The position numbers and the translations under genes were made by a program. DNA of 64,000 bases from Marsupella aquatica (lineage: Eukaryota > Marchantiophyta): contig OZ316894.1 of NCBI GenBank assembly GCA_973895155.1, positions 2,232,001 to 2,296,000 on the forward strand, written 5' to 3'. Within the stretch, counting starts at the first letter, position 1. Each line of letters begins with the position of its first letter. Below, in pieces: positions 1 through 10,139 of this stretch. Under the pieces are notes generated by a model. It ran no database searches and was not told the origin of the DNA. It worked only from the letters and a program-made list of their open reading frames with translations.

Positions 1-78
1 TGACACTGGAAACGTGTGCGTATCTTTGTGCCGGCCACTTTAAAGTTCGTGACATAGACGATACGTGTTTGTTCATCT
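1..78. other. Flank of the left nest, with copia-1 TSD
   Basis: No gene is visible in this short stretch. The last five bases, CATCT at 74-78, are repeated at 15127-15131. They are the target-site duplication of the outermost copia element. Confidence 0.8.
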
Positions 79-392
79 TGTGAGATTTTGAGAGAAAAAC
101 AAAATACACTCAACAAATAACAAATGTATTGAATGAATGAATACAAGATTTTTGATTCAAAAATCTCTGACTAAATAGATAACAATAGCTAGGTGTCAAT
201 TGGCATCACAATCAGGTGTGTCTTTTGACCATGTCACTTGGAGAGTGACCCCTAGAGTATATGTCTCTTCAGTTGAAGAGTCATAAGTATATTGTCCAGT
301 GTGATCTAATTAAGCACATGGATAACTTGAACTAGATTAATAAGTAAAAACTTGATAAAGATACTAATTATTTATTGAATTTATCTCTAACA
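79..392 (-). repeat. copia-1 left LTR (3' LTR)
   Basis: This 314-bp LTR runs from TGTGAG to CTAACA and matches 3796-4026 plus 15054-15126. A purine-rich tract on the minus strand adjoins its inner edge near 394-410. Confidence 0.9.
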
Positions 393-465
393 CGTACTCC
401 CTCTCAAATAGTAATCAAAATTACTAATCTTGTTGAAACTAATCCCTGAAACCAATCTATAGGAA

Positions 466-1500
466 CTAAGCCTAAGGAGGTACAGTATGTTTTTGATGAA
501 GTTCTGTGCGTAATCCTTCGGTAAGGATATCAGCTGTCATGTCTTGTGTAGGATTATAGATAATGTTAATATCTCGAATGATCCATTAAGAACTTGATCT
601 TTAATATAATGAAATTGTATATCAATATGTTTGGATCTTTCATGATGTTTGGAGGTGTAAACAAGTGTAATGGCACAGTTATTGTTGGTTTGTTGAATAA
701 AACCAATATATCAAGTAACATTTGTCTGTGCCAAATAGCTTCTGTGCCAAATAGCTTCTGTACTAGCTTTACAGAGTGCAATATATTTAGATTTGGTGCT
801 TGCATTAAAGGGCAACAGTCTATATATTTTTGCTTCTTACTAGTCCAACTGATAGCACAACCACCAAGTAGAAAACAATATCCGCCAATTGATTTATGAG
901 AACCATACTCATCACCATAAGATGAATCAGAGTATCCTTGAAGCTGAAAAGGTTGATCAGACTGGGTATATTGCATTATTGACACAAATGCTTAGTTGCT
1001 TGTAAATAGCGAAAAGTTCTCTTAACAACAATTCTATGTTGAGGACCAGGATTAGACATGAATTGAGCTACATTGCTAACAGAGTTCTAAGATATATCAG
1101 GACATGAAGCAATCATGAGCTACATTAAACTACCTATTGCACTATGATATGGAATGATCTGCTTAGTAGCAATTTCCTCAGTAGAAGGTGATTGATCTTG
1201 AATGCATATGTGGTAATTGCACAATTACCAAACTTGTAAGGTGTGGATATAGGTTTACAGTCAAGCATATGAAACTGTTTGAGCTTGTTGAGAATGTACG
1301 AGTTTGATTAATACGGAGCCATGCTTGGAGTAACTAGTCCTGTCACGTTGAGGAGCATACCAAGTATATGATAAGCAGTACCAAAATCTATCATGTCAAA
1401 TTCTTTACTGGCAAGAAGGTCTTGATTACTTGAAGTAAAGAATCACTAGAACGGTGCCATCAACATAAAGAGCAAGAATAATGAAAGCAGATCGGTGAGT
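466..1500 (-). pseudogene. copia-1 pol remnant: end of reverse transcriptase and RNase H
   Basis: The minus strand encodes pieces of the copia RT/RNase H region. Near 1240-1310 it reads the family motif FHMLDCKPISTP. Near 1105-1140 it reads an IGSLM...PDIS stretch. At 830-985 it reads GYSDSSYGDEYGSHKSIGGY followed by an ISWTSKKQ motif, the start of copia RNase H. Frameshifts and stops separate the pieces, and the catalytic core of RT is gone. The longest open piece is 566-985 (139 codons). Confidence 0.8.
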
Positions 1501-1580
1501 GTAAATATTGTTATCAGCAATAGAACTGATGAAGCCAATATTCAGTAGAGCATCTAGTGAAATCTTTCATACCACATTAA

Positions 1581-1788
1581 ACCACACCTGCCACTATAAA
1601 AGCCTCATTCCATGGCTCACTACTCACCATAAAAGGAGGAACACTAGCACCTTTTGTGGAGTACTTGCCAAAAAAGGCTTTTGCAGTCAGCACCTTTTGT
1701 GGAGCTCAAAGCCCATTTCTGAACAGTTTGTACTCTTCAGAATGAGAGCTACGGGTTACCCGTAGCCCTTTATAGGGGCAGGTGTGGT
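1581..1788. mobile_element. Small non-autonomous inverted-repeat element with TTAA duplication
   Basis: This 208-bp insertion in copia-1 has inverted ends: ACCACACCTGCCACTATAAA on the left pairs with TTTATAGGGGCAGGTGTGGT on the right, about 18 of 20 bases. TTAA occurs on both sides (1577-1580 and 1789-1792). There is no coding capacity. A four-base TTAA duplication is typical of piggyBac-like elements, but three-base alternatives (TAA/TTA) cannot be excluded, so the superfamily is open. Confidence 0.7.
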
Positions 1789-2879
1789 TTAAAGCAAATT
1801 GTTTCAAACCATATATAGAGCAACCTAAAAGGCTAACTAATGATGGATTGGAAACTTCGAGACCAAGAGGAAAGTAGATGTTATGCTTATGTAGTTGCAT
1901 GATGCATGATAAGTTGAGGCTTTACACCGTGCCAGGAAACAGGAAAATTATTTCCTGTTATGAGCAAAAATGAAATATCAAAAATGTCTCATTAAGACTC
2001 AAATTTTTCAAAATGATCATTTTTGGCTAGCGCCAAGCGCTACTATTACTAGCTTTGGGCGCTAGTAAAAAAATGTAAAAAATACAAACCCAAAAAAAAA
2101 AATTCTCAAAAAAAATTCTCAAAAAATTCTCAAAAAATTGTCATCAATTTGCTGTTTACTGTTTGTTGTTTCATTTTTCCTGTTTCTTGCCACGGTGGTT
2201 ATACCCTTGTCTTGGGAGGAACATGCATTGTTGAATGTATAAGCAACAACAGTACATGATTGTGCTTAGTTATTTGAAGGACTGTATTGTTCACTTCAAA
2301 GCTAGTCACTGTGTAGAAGCTCGTCGTTGTGTAGACATGATGGCCTTTTAGATTGCAATGAAAACAACACATATTTTTATAAGGATTTCTCCAGCTAAAT
2401 GTTGGGGGAAGTGGAAATTTGAAGTACGTACTAGCCCAATGAGCAGGCCAATCAGTTAAAAAATGCCCATCTTTTCTAAGTGGGAAATGAGGGTTTCCAC
2501 TAGAATGGTGAGGTGGTCTGAGTTGAATAGACTTATGATGCCTTCCTTCAGAAACGTTTTTACCTGCATAAAGAGTTCTAGTAGTGGATATGGCTTTGGG
2601 GTCTTGTGTAGACTTGAGTACAATCTCTTCTTGCAAGAGAAGTTAAGCACCCCAGGCCAGCTTGTGAAAGAGTCAAATTAAACCAGGTTGAGCCCCTAGA
2701 GATGATACAAAAGATTTATAGGAAAAGGGAAGGCTATGTAACAGACTTAGAAGTTGACTTCTCGCAGTAACTATTCCTGATGCAGTTGATTGATCAACAA
2801 TAGTTTTCAAATTATGAATATATGTATAATAAAACCGTCATTTTCAATTCCTTCATCTTCATAGTATGTGTACGTAACA

Positions 2880-3210
2880 AAATAATATATCTTCAAGATA
2901 CATCTGCGAAGATGCATCTTGGGACTAATACAAGCTAGTCTGATAATTTCTTCCAAGCTTCTGCAGCAGTAGTAAGACCACTAATATGATTAAATTGGGA
3001 ATCTCCTATGCAGCGCGCGCTTGAGAAACTCTAGTAGGGCTATTGAATTCTTATTATTGTCCCATTCTTCTACACTGTTGGGACCAACCAGAGGTTGAGT
3101 GGGCTTGACTCTTGTTCTGTCAACAATAGATAGGACTTTAAATGGTGTAAAAACTCTTATCATTGTCACATATATTGCATAGCCAGTACCATCAAACTCG
3201 GGCCATCAAA
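2880..3210 (-). pseudogene. copia-1 gag remnant
   Basis: Minus-strand translation gives an open stretch with a copia gag-like pattern (VEEWDNNNKNSIALLEFLKR) at about 2990-3090, soon followed by stops. Its position, downstream of the primer-binding site at 3783-3795, fits gag. The stretch 1800-2880 holds no recognisable domain apart from short A-rich repeats near 2085-2145. Confidence 0.5.
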
Positions 3211-3389
3211 TTGCTTGTAATCCAAAAATTTCAAAAAGGAAGCAGCCTTAAGACCAAGCAAACATCTTATAAATGAGATAGATGCTTGGATAGATTGATG
3301 TAGCAAAAATAAAGAACAAAATTGATTCCTCGGATTTGAGAGAATGAGTAGAAGGCGTCCCTGTCTACTATGAGAAGGTTGAGGCATCC

Positions 3390-3726
3390 CTCGGGGGGGG
3401 GGGGGGGGTCACTTCCACGGAAGTGACACATCACGTGCGACGAAATATAGGCCCATTTAAATGGGTGTGGCGGAAGACTTCCAAAGTTTGGTGGAAGAAC
3501 ACATAGGGCATGTTTTATTGATTGGTCGACTTTAAAGAACACATAGGCCTATTTAATTGCAAAAAATACTTTCTATAAAGTTTTTAGGGGTTTTTTAATA
3601 AAAAATGACAAAATTTCAAGAAAGAAAGGGCTTTGCAAAAAAATATTTTTCACTTTAAAGTTAGGGGGGTCAAACCCTAAAACGTCGCACGCGATGTATG
3701 ACCCTCCATATAGTGACCCCCCCGAG
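3390..3726. mobile_element. MITE-like element, CTCGGGG ends, 8-bp TSD (copy 1)
   Basis: This 337-bp insertion begins CTCGGGG with the G run expanded to about 16, followed by TCACTTCC, and ends TAGTGACCCCCCCGAG. The 8-bp duplication AGGCATCC lies at 3382-3389 and 3727-3734. The interior is A/T-rich with no ORF of its own. Eight-base duplications are typical of the hAT superfamily; the termini are not a textbook hAT end, so the assignment is provisional. It is related to copies at 6863-7158 and about 23506-23654. Confidence 0.85.
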
Positions 3727-3782
3727 AGGCATCCCTCAACTTCTCAATCTTTGTTTAATCAATTTTTTATATTTTATCAGAA

Positions 3783-3795
3783 GGCTCTGATACCA
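3783..3795 (-). other. copia-1 primer-binding site
   Basis: On the minus strand this reads TGGTATCAGAGCC, the standard plant copia primer site complementary to the 3' end of initiator Met tRNA. It directly abuts the LTR edge at 3796. Confidence 0.9.
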
Positions 3796-4026
3796 TGTGA
3801 GATTTTGAGGGAAAAATGAAAGACACTCAACAAATAACAAATGTATTGAATGACTGAATACAATCCGAGTAAAAAATCTCTAACTAAATAGATAACACTA
3901 CCTGCTAGATGTCAAACTAAATCACTATCAGGTGTGTCTTAAAGTTTTGAACATGTCACTTGGAGAGTGATCGACCCTAGAGTGTATAATATGTCTCTTT
4001 GGTTGTATATATAATTGTCAAATATG
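3796..4026 (-). repeat. copia-1 right LTR, first part
   Basis: It matches 79 to about 305 of the left LTR with substitutions and small indels. It stops at the copia-2 insertion point; the last five bases (4022-4026, ATATG) are the copia-2 target duplication. The rest of this LTR lies at 15054-15126. Confidence 0.9.
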
Positions 4027-4297
4027 TGTTAGGGATAATGTGAACACAACTAGACTATCTAGGTTATATTGAGGAGATACTTAGATAGACACTACTGTTC
4101 ATATAGTTAATCCATGTCTCTTAGAAATGCAACCCTTTAGGACTGGACACCTTTAAGGGATGTGACCCTTCAGGTCTACAATCATTTATTAGCTCTAGCA
4201 TAATTATAGGTCGTTCTTCATGTCATTCATGGATGACTCATTCAATTGTATTCATTTACACGATAAAGATTATCATGTGTAAAACTTCATTCCAAGA
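4027..4297 (+). repeat. copia-2 left LTR (5' LTR)
   Basis: This 271-bp LTR is followed immediately by the primer site. The right LTR (9314-9415 plus 14872-15048) has an extra direct duplication of about 11 bp near 9366 and numerous substitutions, so the insertion is not recent. Confidence 0.93.
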
Positions 4298-4310
4298 TGG
4301 TATTAGAGCC
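4298..4310 (+). other. copia-2 primer-binding site
   Basis: It reads TGGTATTAGAGCC, the initiator Met tRNA primer site with one change from the usual sequence. It starts at the first base after the LTR. Confidence 0.92.
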
Positions 4311-4599
4311 AACCATGGCAAAAGTAGAAGATGTTCTCTCCAATCATACTAGTGAAGATTTTTCTTCTGCTTTTATTGCAGTACCTGTCAAGAGCAGATC
4401 AAAGAAGAAGAGGAATGTTCAGTGCAACACAATTTTCAGTTTTGCTTGCATAGAACACAATGTCCTCCTCCTCCCAAGTCATTTTATAAAAAATTTCAGG
4501 AGAAAGTGGTGCCTCAGTTTTCTCACACAAGAGTGAGGAATGTTCATTTGATAGATTAAAAATTTGCCATCACTTCGTCTAGTACGTGTCCAACGATAT

Positions 4600-7500
4600 T
4601 AGACAACATGACTACAAGTAACTCAGATTTGAATCGAGCTTATATCAAGTGTAGAGAAACTTAATGGAACTAATTATTCCATTTGGAAAATTAAACTTGA
4701 GATGTTACTCATTCGTCAAGATTTATTTTCTATAGTTGATGGAACTCTTTTAAATCCTGGCCCAACTAATCCTATGACACTAGCTGAATGGAGGTTGAAG
4801 GATTCTAAGGCCAAGGCAGTCTAGCTTATTCTCCATTGTGGAAATAAGCAAATCCAGTTAGTTCGCTCATTACAAACCTCCAAATTAAGAGGTTTGGGAT
4901 AAGCTAAAAGCCACGTATGAGCTATCTGACTTATCCACACAAGTCGCTGTCAACCAGCATCTTCTACAATTGTCCTTATCAGAGGGTATTCTGTCATTGA
5001 GTTTTTGGAAGAATTTCAAGGGACAGTAGATGAGGCAGCAGTTTCTGGCCTTGTCATACCTGACTTTCAGTTGATCATATATACTTTTGCCAGGGGCATT
5101 ACCTGAATCCTGGCTGTCTTTCATTAATTACGGTACAAACCAGTCAAGCCAATTTGACTTTTCCTGTCCGTTTGGGTAAAATCTTGCAAGAAAATTACAT
5201 GCGCTTCCAAAATGATTGTAAGGGTAAAGTTGAAATTAAGCCTAGTGCTTTGTTTATCGCCAATAAAACGTCCAAACAGAATACAAGGGCAAAGTCAATT
5301 CTCCCAATACAAAGTCTAAAGACTTTAGTTGTCACTACTGTTTGAAAAAGGGTCATATAGCCCCTGATTGCCGCACTCGAGCAAAGGATAGGGCTCAAGG
5401 TATTTTCAGATCTGCTAAGCCACCCACAACACAGTTTGTTGACACAAATCAAGCCTCTACGTCTTCTACAGTTGATTCTGGGAAGATTAATATATTTACA
5501 GTTACAATGCTTTCAAGCATTTCACCTAGCCTGTTTATGATTTCAATACCATATGGTATTTAGATTCTTGGGCCACTCGTCATATGACACCTCATCGAGG
5601 TTGGTTCCTCACTTACAACACAATATCACTTCCATTAGTGATTTGTATGATTGGCTGATAATGCACAGCAGGTTGCAATCCGTCATGGAACCATTTCTTT
5701 GCAACTTAACACTGGCACTAGCTATCACCACTGTCAGTAATTTACATGCTCCTCAAGTTAGCAAAAACTTGCTATCAGTCTCTGAAGCTACTCAGAAACT
5801 ACATGGCAGTATTGAGTTTTTTGCTCAATATTGTCTCATAAAGGCCAAAGTTTCCACTGGTCCTCATCTTGAAAAAGGTTGCCCTCAAGTGGGAAACCTT
5901 TATCCCATAGGACAGGGCTTACCTGCTGATTACAGTTTGGTTAATAAGCCCACACTTGCCCTACAATCTAAAGTTCTCGCAATGATGCTTTCTTACATGG
6001 CATTATCAGACAGGGTAGTTAAATCTTGTGGCACTTCGTGTTATGCAGTCAAAAGATATGGCAATTGGCCTTGATTCCAAGTTTTCCAAAATTCCTCTAT
6101 GTGAGGGTTGCCTATCTGGAAAACAAAGACAAAATCCTTTTCCTCCAGGGCCTGCTAATAGAGCTACATCTCTTTTAGGCTGGGTTCATTTTGATCTTTG
6201 AATGTGGCCCAATGAACACCATCTCCTTAGGTGGTTGTAAGTACTTCCTCACCTTTATCGATGATTTTTCTCAATTTACTTTTTTTTACTTTGTTAAACA
6301 AAAGTCTGAAGTTTTTACAAAATTTCAGATTTACAAGACATTAGTTGAAACCCAAACCGGTTCTCACATCAAGTCTTTGAGAGATGATATAAATGGTGGA
6401 GAGTGCATTTCTCAAGAGTTTCATCAATTCTGTGAGCAACATGGTATTTTACAGCAATTTACAATACCCAGTACACCTGAACAGAATGGTGTGGCTGAAT
6501 GTAAAAACCAAACGTTAGTTAATTCTGCATGTAGTATGATGTTGGCTGCACATCTCTCTTCCCACTACTGGGCTGAGGCAGTTTCAACTGCTTGCTACCT
6601 TCAAAATAGAAGTTATACTTCATCCTTGGCAGAAGATGTTACTCCCTTTCAAGTTTGGACAGGTCACAAACTTGTCCTTACCCATCTTTGAGTATTTGGC
6701 TCCATAGCCTATGCTCATGTACCCAAAGAAAAATGCAAGAAGTTTGATTCTAAAACTCAGAAGTGTTTATTCATTGGGTATGGTGAAGATTTTGGTGTGG
6801 TTATCGCCTTTATAATTCACAAACACATCAGTTCTTTTTCAGCAGAAATGTTGTCTTTGATGCTCGGGGGTCTCACTATATGGGGACCTCCCCATCGCCT
6901 GCGACGTTTTTAGGCCTCGGACCTCCTAAAATGTAAGAATTTTTTTTAATTTTTTAACCCCTATAAAGTTGGAATATTCTTGGAATATTCTAAAAATTGG
7001 ATTAAAAAGACCCTAATGTTCTTATAAGTCTCAAAATTGAATTTAAAAGACCCTATTGTTCTTCTACAAAAATTCTTAAGTCTTCCCTTAGAACCAATAA
7101 AATGACCCTATCCTTCGTCGCACGTGATATGCCATTTTTGTGGAAGTGAAACCCCGAGCTTTGATGAGACATCCATTTCAAATGATACTTCACAAGTCAC
7201 TATCTTGTAGTTCAACTGCACACAATAGTGATCCAGATAGTGATAAGTCTTTACTGCCTGAAAATTTGGTGGATCATACTGATGAAGTTTTACAGCCATC
7301 AAAGAACACCATCAATCCACAGGCTCCGTTGCCTTTACTTACACCTCAAGTGGTCACACCACCCTTCCCACCATCAACACCTTTGCGTCTTCTAGTTCCT
7401 CCATATCATCAGTCATTAATTACCTGACACACTCAGTCCTACTACTACAGAAATTCTAGAAGATCTTGTCTCCCTCAAAGATGATTTACAAAGTAACAGA

Positions 7501-8935
7501 TACTACAACCATAGAAGGTGAACTTTATCATGATGATTTCTCTTCAGAGAATTCATTTCATGAGCCTACTCCTCTTCGACGGTCTACTTGAATCACTCGA
7601 GGAACTGTACCACAACGATATCACTTTGGTAATTTTTCACATATACTAACATGGTGCCTTCATTCATGGCTCAACTTGATGCGCCTTCTACTCTTCGCCA
7701 AGCCTTGAGCTCTCCTCAATCAACAAAGTGGCAAGCTACTATTAATTCTGAGTATGAGTCTCTACTAAAAAATGAGACGTGGGTTTTAGTGGATCTTCCA
7801 CAAGACTGGACTCCTGTTTCCTGCAAATGGATTCTTAAGCAAAAGTACAACTCTGACAGCACTATCGTATGATTTAAAGCTTTGTCTAGTAGCCCGAGGG
7901 TTTTCTCAAATTCAAGGACTTGATTATTCAGAAACCTTCAGTCCGCATGACATCTCTCAGAGTCATGATTGCCTTAGCAGCCCTCTATGATTTTCATGTC
8001 CATCAAATGGATGTGAAAACTGTCTTTTTATATGCAACTTTGGTTGAGGAAGTTTACATGAAACAGCCAAAAGGTTTCGTGCATCCAGAGCACCCTCACA
8101 AGGTATGCAAATGATTGAAATCATTATATGGTCTTAAGCAATCTCCACGGATGTGGTTCCAGCGCTTTAATACATATCAATATCTTCCAGCGCTTCATTC
8201 CATGCCCTGCTGATGCAAATGTTTACATTAAACGTCAGCATCATGACTTTGCCATGCTAGGGTTATATGTTGATGATTCAATCATCATCTCCAATAGCCT
8301 ATCCTTCTTGAACTCCATCAAACAATCTTGCTACCCATTTTGATCAAGATGACTGATAATGGTGAGCTTCAGTATTGTTTAGGAATTCAAGTTACCCAAG
8401 ATAGGCATGCTAAGACAATTCAACTTTCTCAATCAAAGTACATTGATGATATTTTGGAACATTTTCACATGCTAGAGTGTAAACCTATTGATACACCCTT
8501 ACTGCAAGCTGCAACCCGTTTAACTAAAGCCATGTCTCCAATGACTTTAGAACAACAACAGCAAATGAAAAATATTCCTTATGCTAATGCTGTTGGTTCA
8601 ATTTTATATCATGCTGTCACTAGTACAAGGCCAGACATTTCATTTGCTGCAGCTCACACTGCACAATATATGTCAAACCCTGGTCGACGTCCTTTACACT
8701 GGTCAGCCGCTAAGCGCGTTTTACGCTATTGGAAGAAAACCAAGCATATTGGACTCACTTTTCATGGCCGTGCCATGTCTAAACTAAATGGATGGACGGA
8801 CTCCAATTGGGCATCTGATTCTGATTCTCACAAGTCCGTCACTGGTTATGCTTTTACTCTCGCTGGTGCAGCTGTATCTAAGTGGTAGAGTATGAAGCAA
8901 CCAACAGTGGCTCTTTCCTCCACCGAGGCTGATCG
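4600..8935 (+). pseudogene. copia-2 gag-pol polyprotein, broken
   Basis: Domains appear in copia order across shifting frames. Gag ends with a zinc knuckle, CHYCLKKGHIAPDC (5330-5371). The protease site reads DSWATRHM (from 5563), where the family has DSGA, so the active-site glycine is lost. The integrase zinc region (CEGCLSGKQ, about 6105) and core follow (6185-6690), the core ending in the usual EQNGVAE motif; an in-frame TGA lies near 6198 and another at 6689. RT spans 7651-8345 with its catalytic YVDD at 8266-8277. RNase H at about 8790-8890 includes TDSNWASDSDSHKSVTGY. Stops and frameshifts near 7870, 8110 and 8886 confirm a pseudogene. Confidence 0.93.
6863..7158. mobile_element. MITE-like element, CTCGGGG ends, 8-bp TSD (copy 2)
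   Basis: This 296-bp insertion lies in copia-2 between integrase and RT. The 8-bp duplication CTTTGATG is at 6855-6862 and 7159-7166. The left end is CTCGGGGGTCTCACT and the right end AGTGAAACCCCGAG. Inner sequence is A/T-rich and resembles copy 3 (23506-23654 continuing at 60745-60794). Both flanks are copia coding sequence, which confirms the boundaries. Confidence 0.92.
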
Positions 8936-9300
8936 AGTATTGCTGTGGCTTTTGCAGCCAAGGAAGCTATGTGGCTTTGTCAACTCTTAATTAACCGACA
9001 ATGGTTTTCCTTCTCAAGGTCCCATATCACTTTTTAGTGATAATCAATCAAGCATTTCCTTGTCTAGGAATCCTAGTCAATATCATGAAAGATTCAAGCA
9101 TATAGATCTTCGATACAAGTATTTATGTCAATAAAAAGTTAGTCAAAACCAAGTGGTTATTAGTTACGTCCCTATGTACATCACAAATGGTAGCTGACAT
9201 ATTAACCAATTGAAGCACTTCCTCAATCAAAGCATGATTCTTGTACTCGTGCTTTAGGCCTCAAAAGCTTAGAGTAACTATTTAAATCCTAGTTGTTTCC

Positions 9301-9313
9301 CATTAAGGGAGGG
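9301..9313 (+). other. copia-2 polypurine tract
   Basis: The purine-rich run TTAAGGGAGGG directly precedes the right LTR, where plus-strand DNA synthesis is primed in LTR retrotransposons. Confidence 0.85.
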
Positions 9314-9418
9314 TGTTAGGGATAATGTGAACACAACTAGACTATCTAGGTTATATTGAAGAGATACCGGGAGAGATACTTAGATAGACAGTACTGTTCA
9401 TATGGTTGATCCATGCAT
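9314..9418 (+). repeat. copia-2 right LTR, first part
   Basis: This is the first third of the 3' LTR. The target duplication ATG of the CACTA element is at 9413-9415, followed by three extra bases CAT (9416-9418) before the CACTAG terminus. The LTR resumes at 14872 with ATG. Confidence 0.88.
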
Positions 9419-10139
9419 CACTAGAAGAAACCCACCCATTCTGAGACCTTGCCTTACATGACTTGTGCGAGACCTTCAGAAATAAGTGACTCCAAGGTTG
9501 TTGGTGTCATCTTAGTTACATAGTCTTGACTCACTTAATTTTGGTGAATTTTTGGGAAGTCATGTATTTGACTATAGGGAAAGTTGCTACTGTAACTGAG
9601 TTAAGGCAAGTATATCAATTGAAGTTATATCAGTGTGACACGGATAACATGTCACTTAACCAAATGCAGGTCCTAGATTAGGACTTATACGGTCATTAGG
9701 ACCATAGCCGTAGTGTAGAGTAGCATGAATAGCCGTCTTTGCCATTATGAATAGATTAGGAGTAGGTTAGTTGACTGAATGATTACGAATTAAGGAAAGG
9801 GGATTATTATGATCGACCGAGGTACGGTGGCGGCGGCAGAGTAAAAATCCGTTAGGAGATCACGCTTGGACCAAGACACCAAACTTCGGGCCATTATCAA
9901 CGACTGAAACGGCCTCGCCTTCTCACGCTTGAGCTCACCCTGGCACCCCCCATAAGAGCTGAGTCAATGGCGCTGTGGCCCATTTGCTCGATCATACCTT
10001 TCAGAATTCGTGGACGCTGCCATTCCCTCTCGCCTTTTGCTCAAATTGAGCTAACTTTTACGAGGAAATTACCGAAGGGCAAGAGCGGATTGTGGCGGGA
10101 TTTAGTCAGGGCGAGTAAGGCCGCCACCAACAAGCAAAA

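Noticed and set aside
3782-3800. tRNA-like sequence TGGTATCAGAGCC at the copia LTR edges
   Set aside because: It is the primer-binding site complementary to tRNA, not a tRNA gene.
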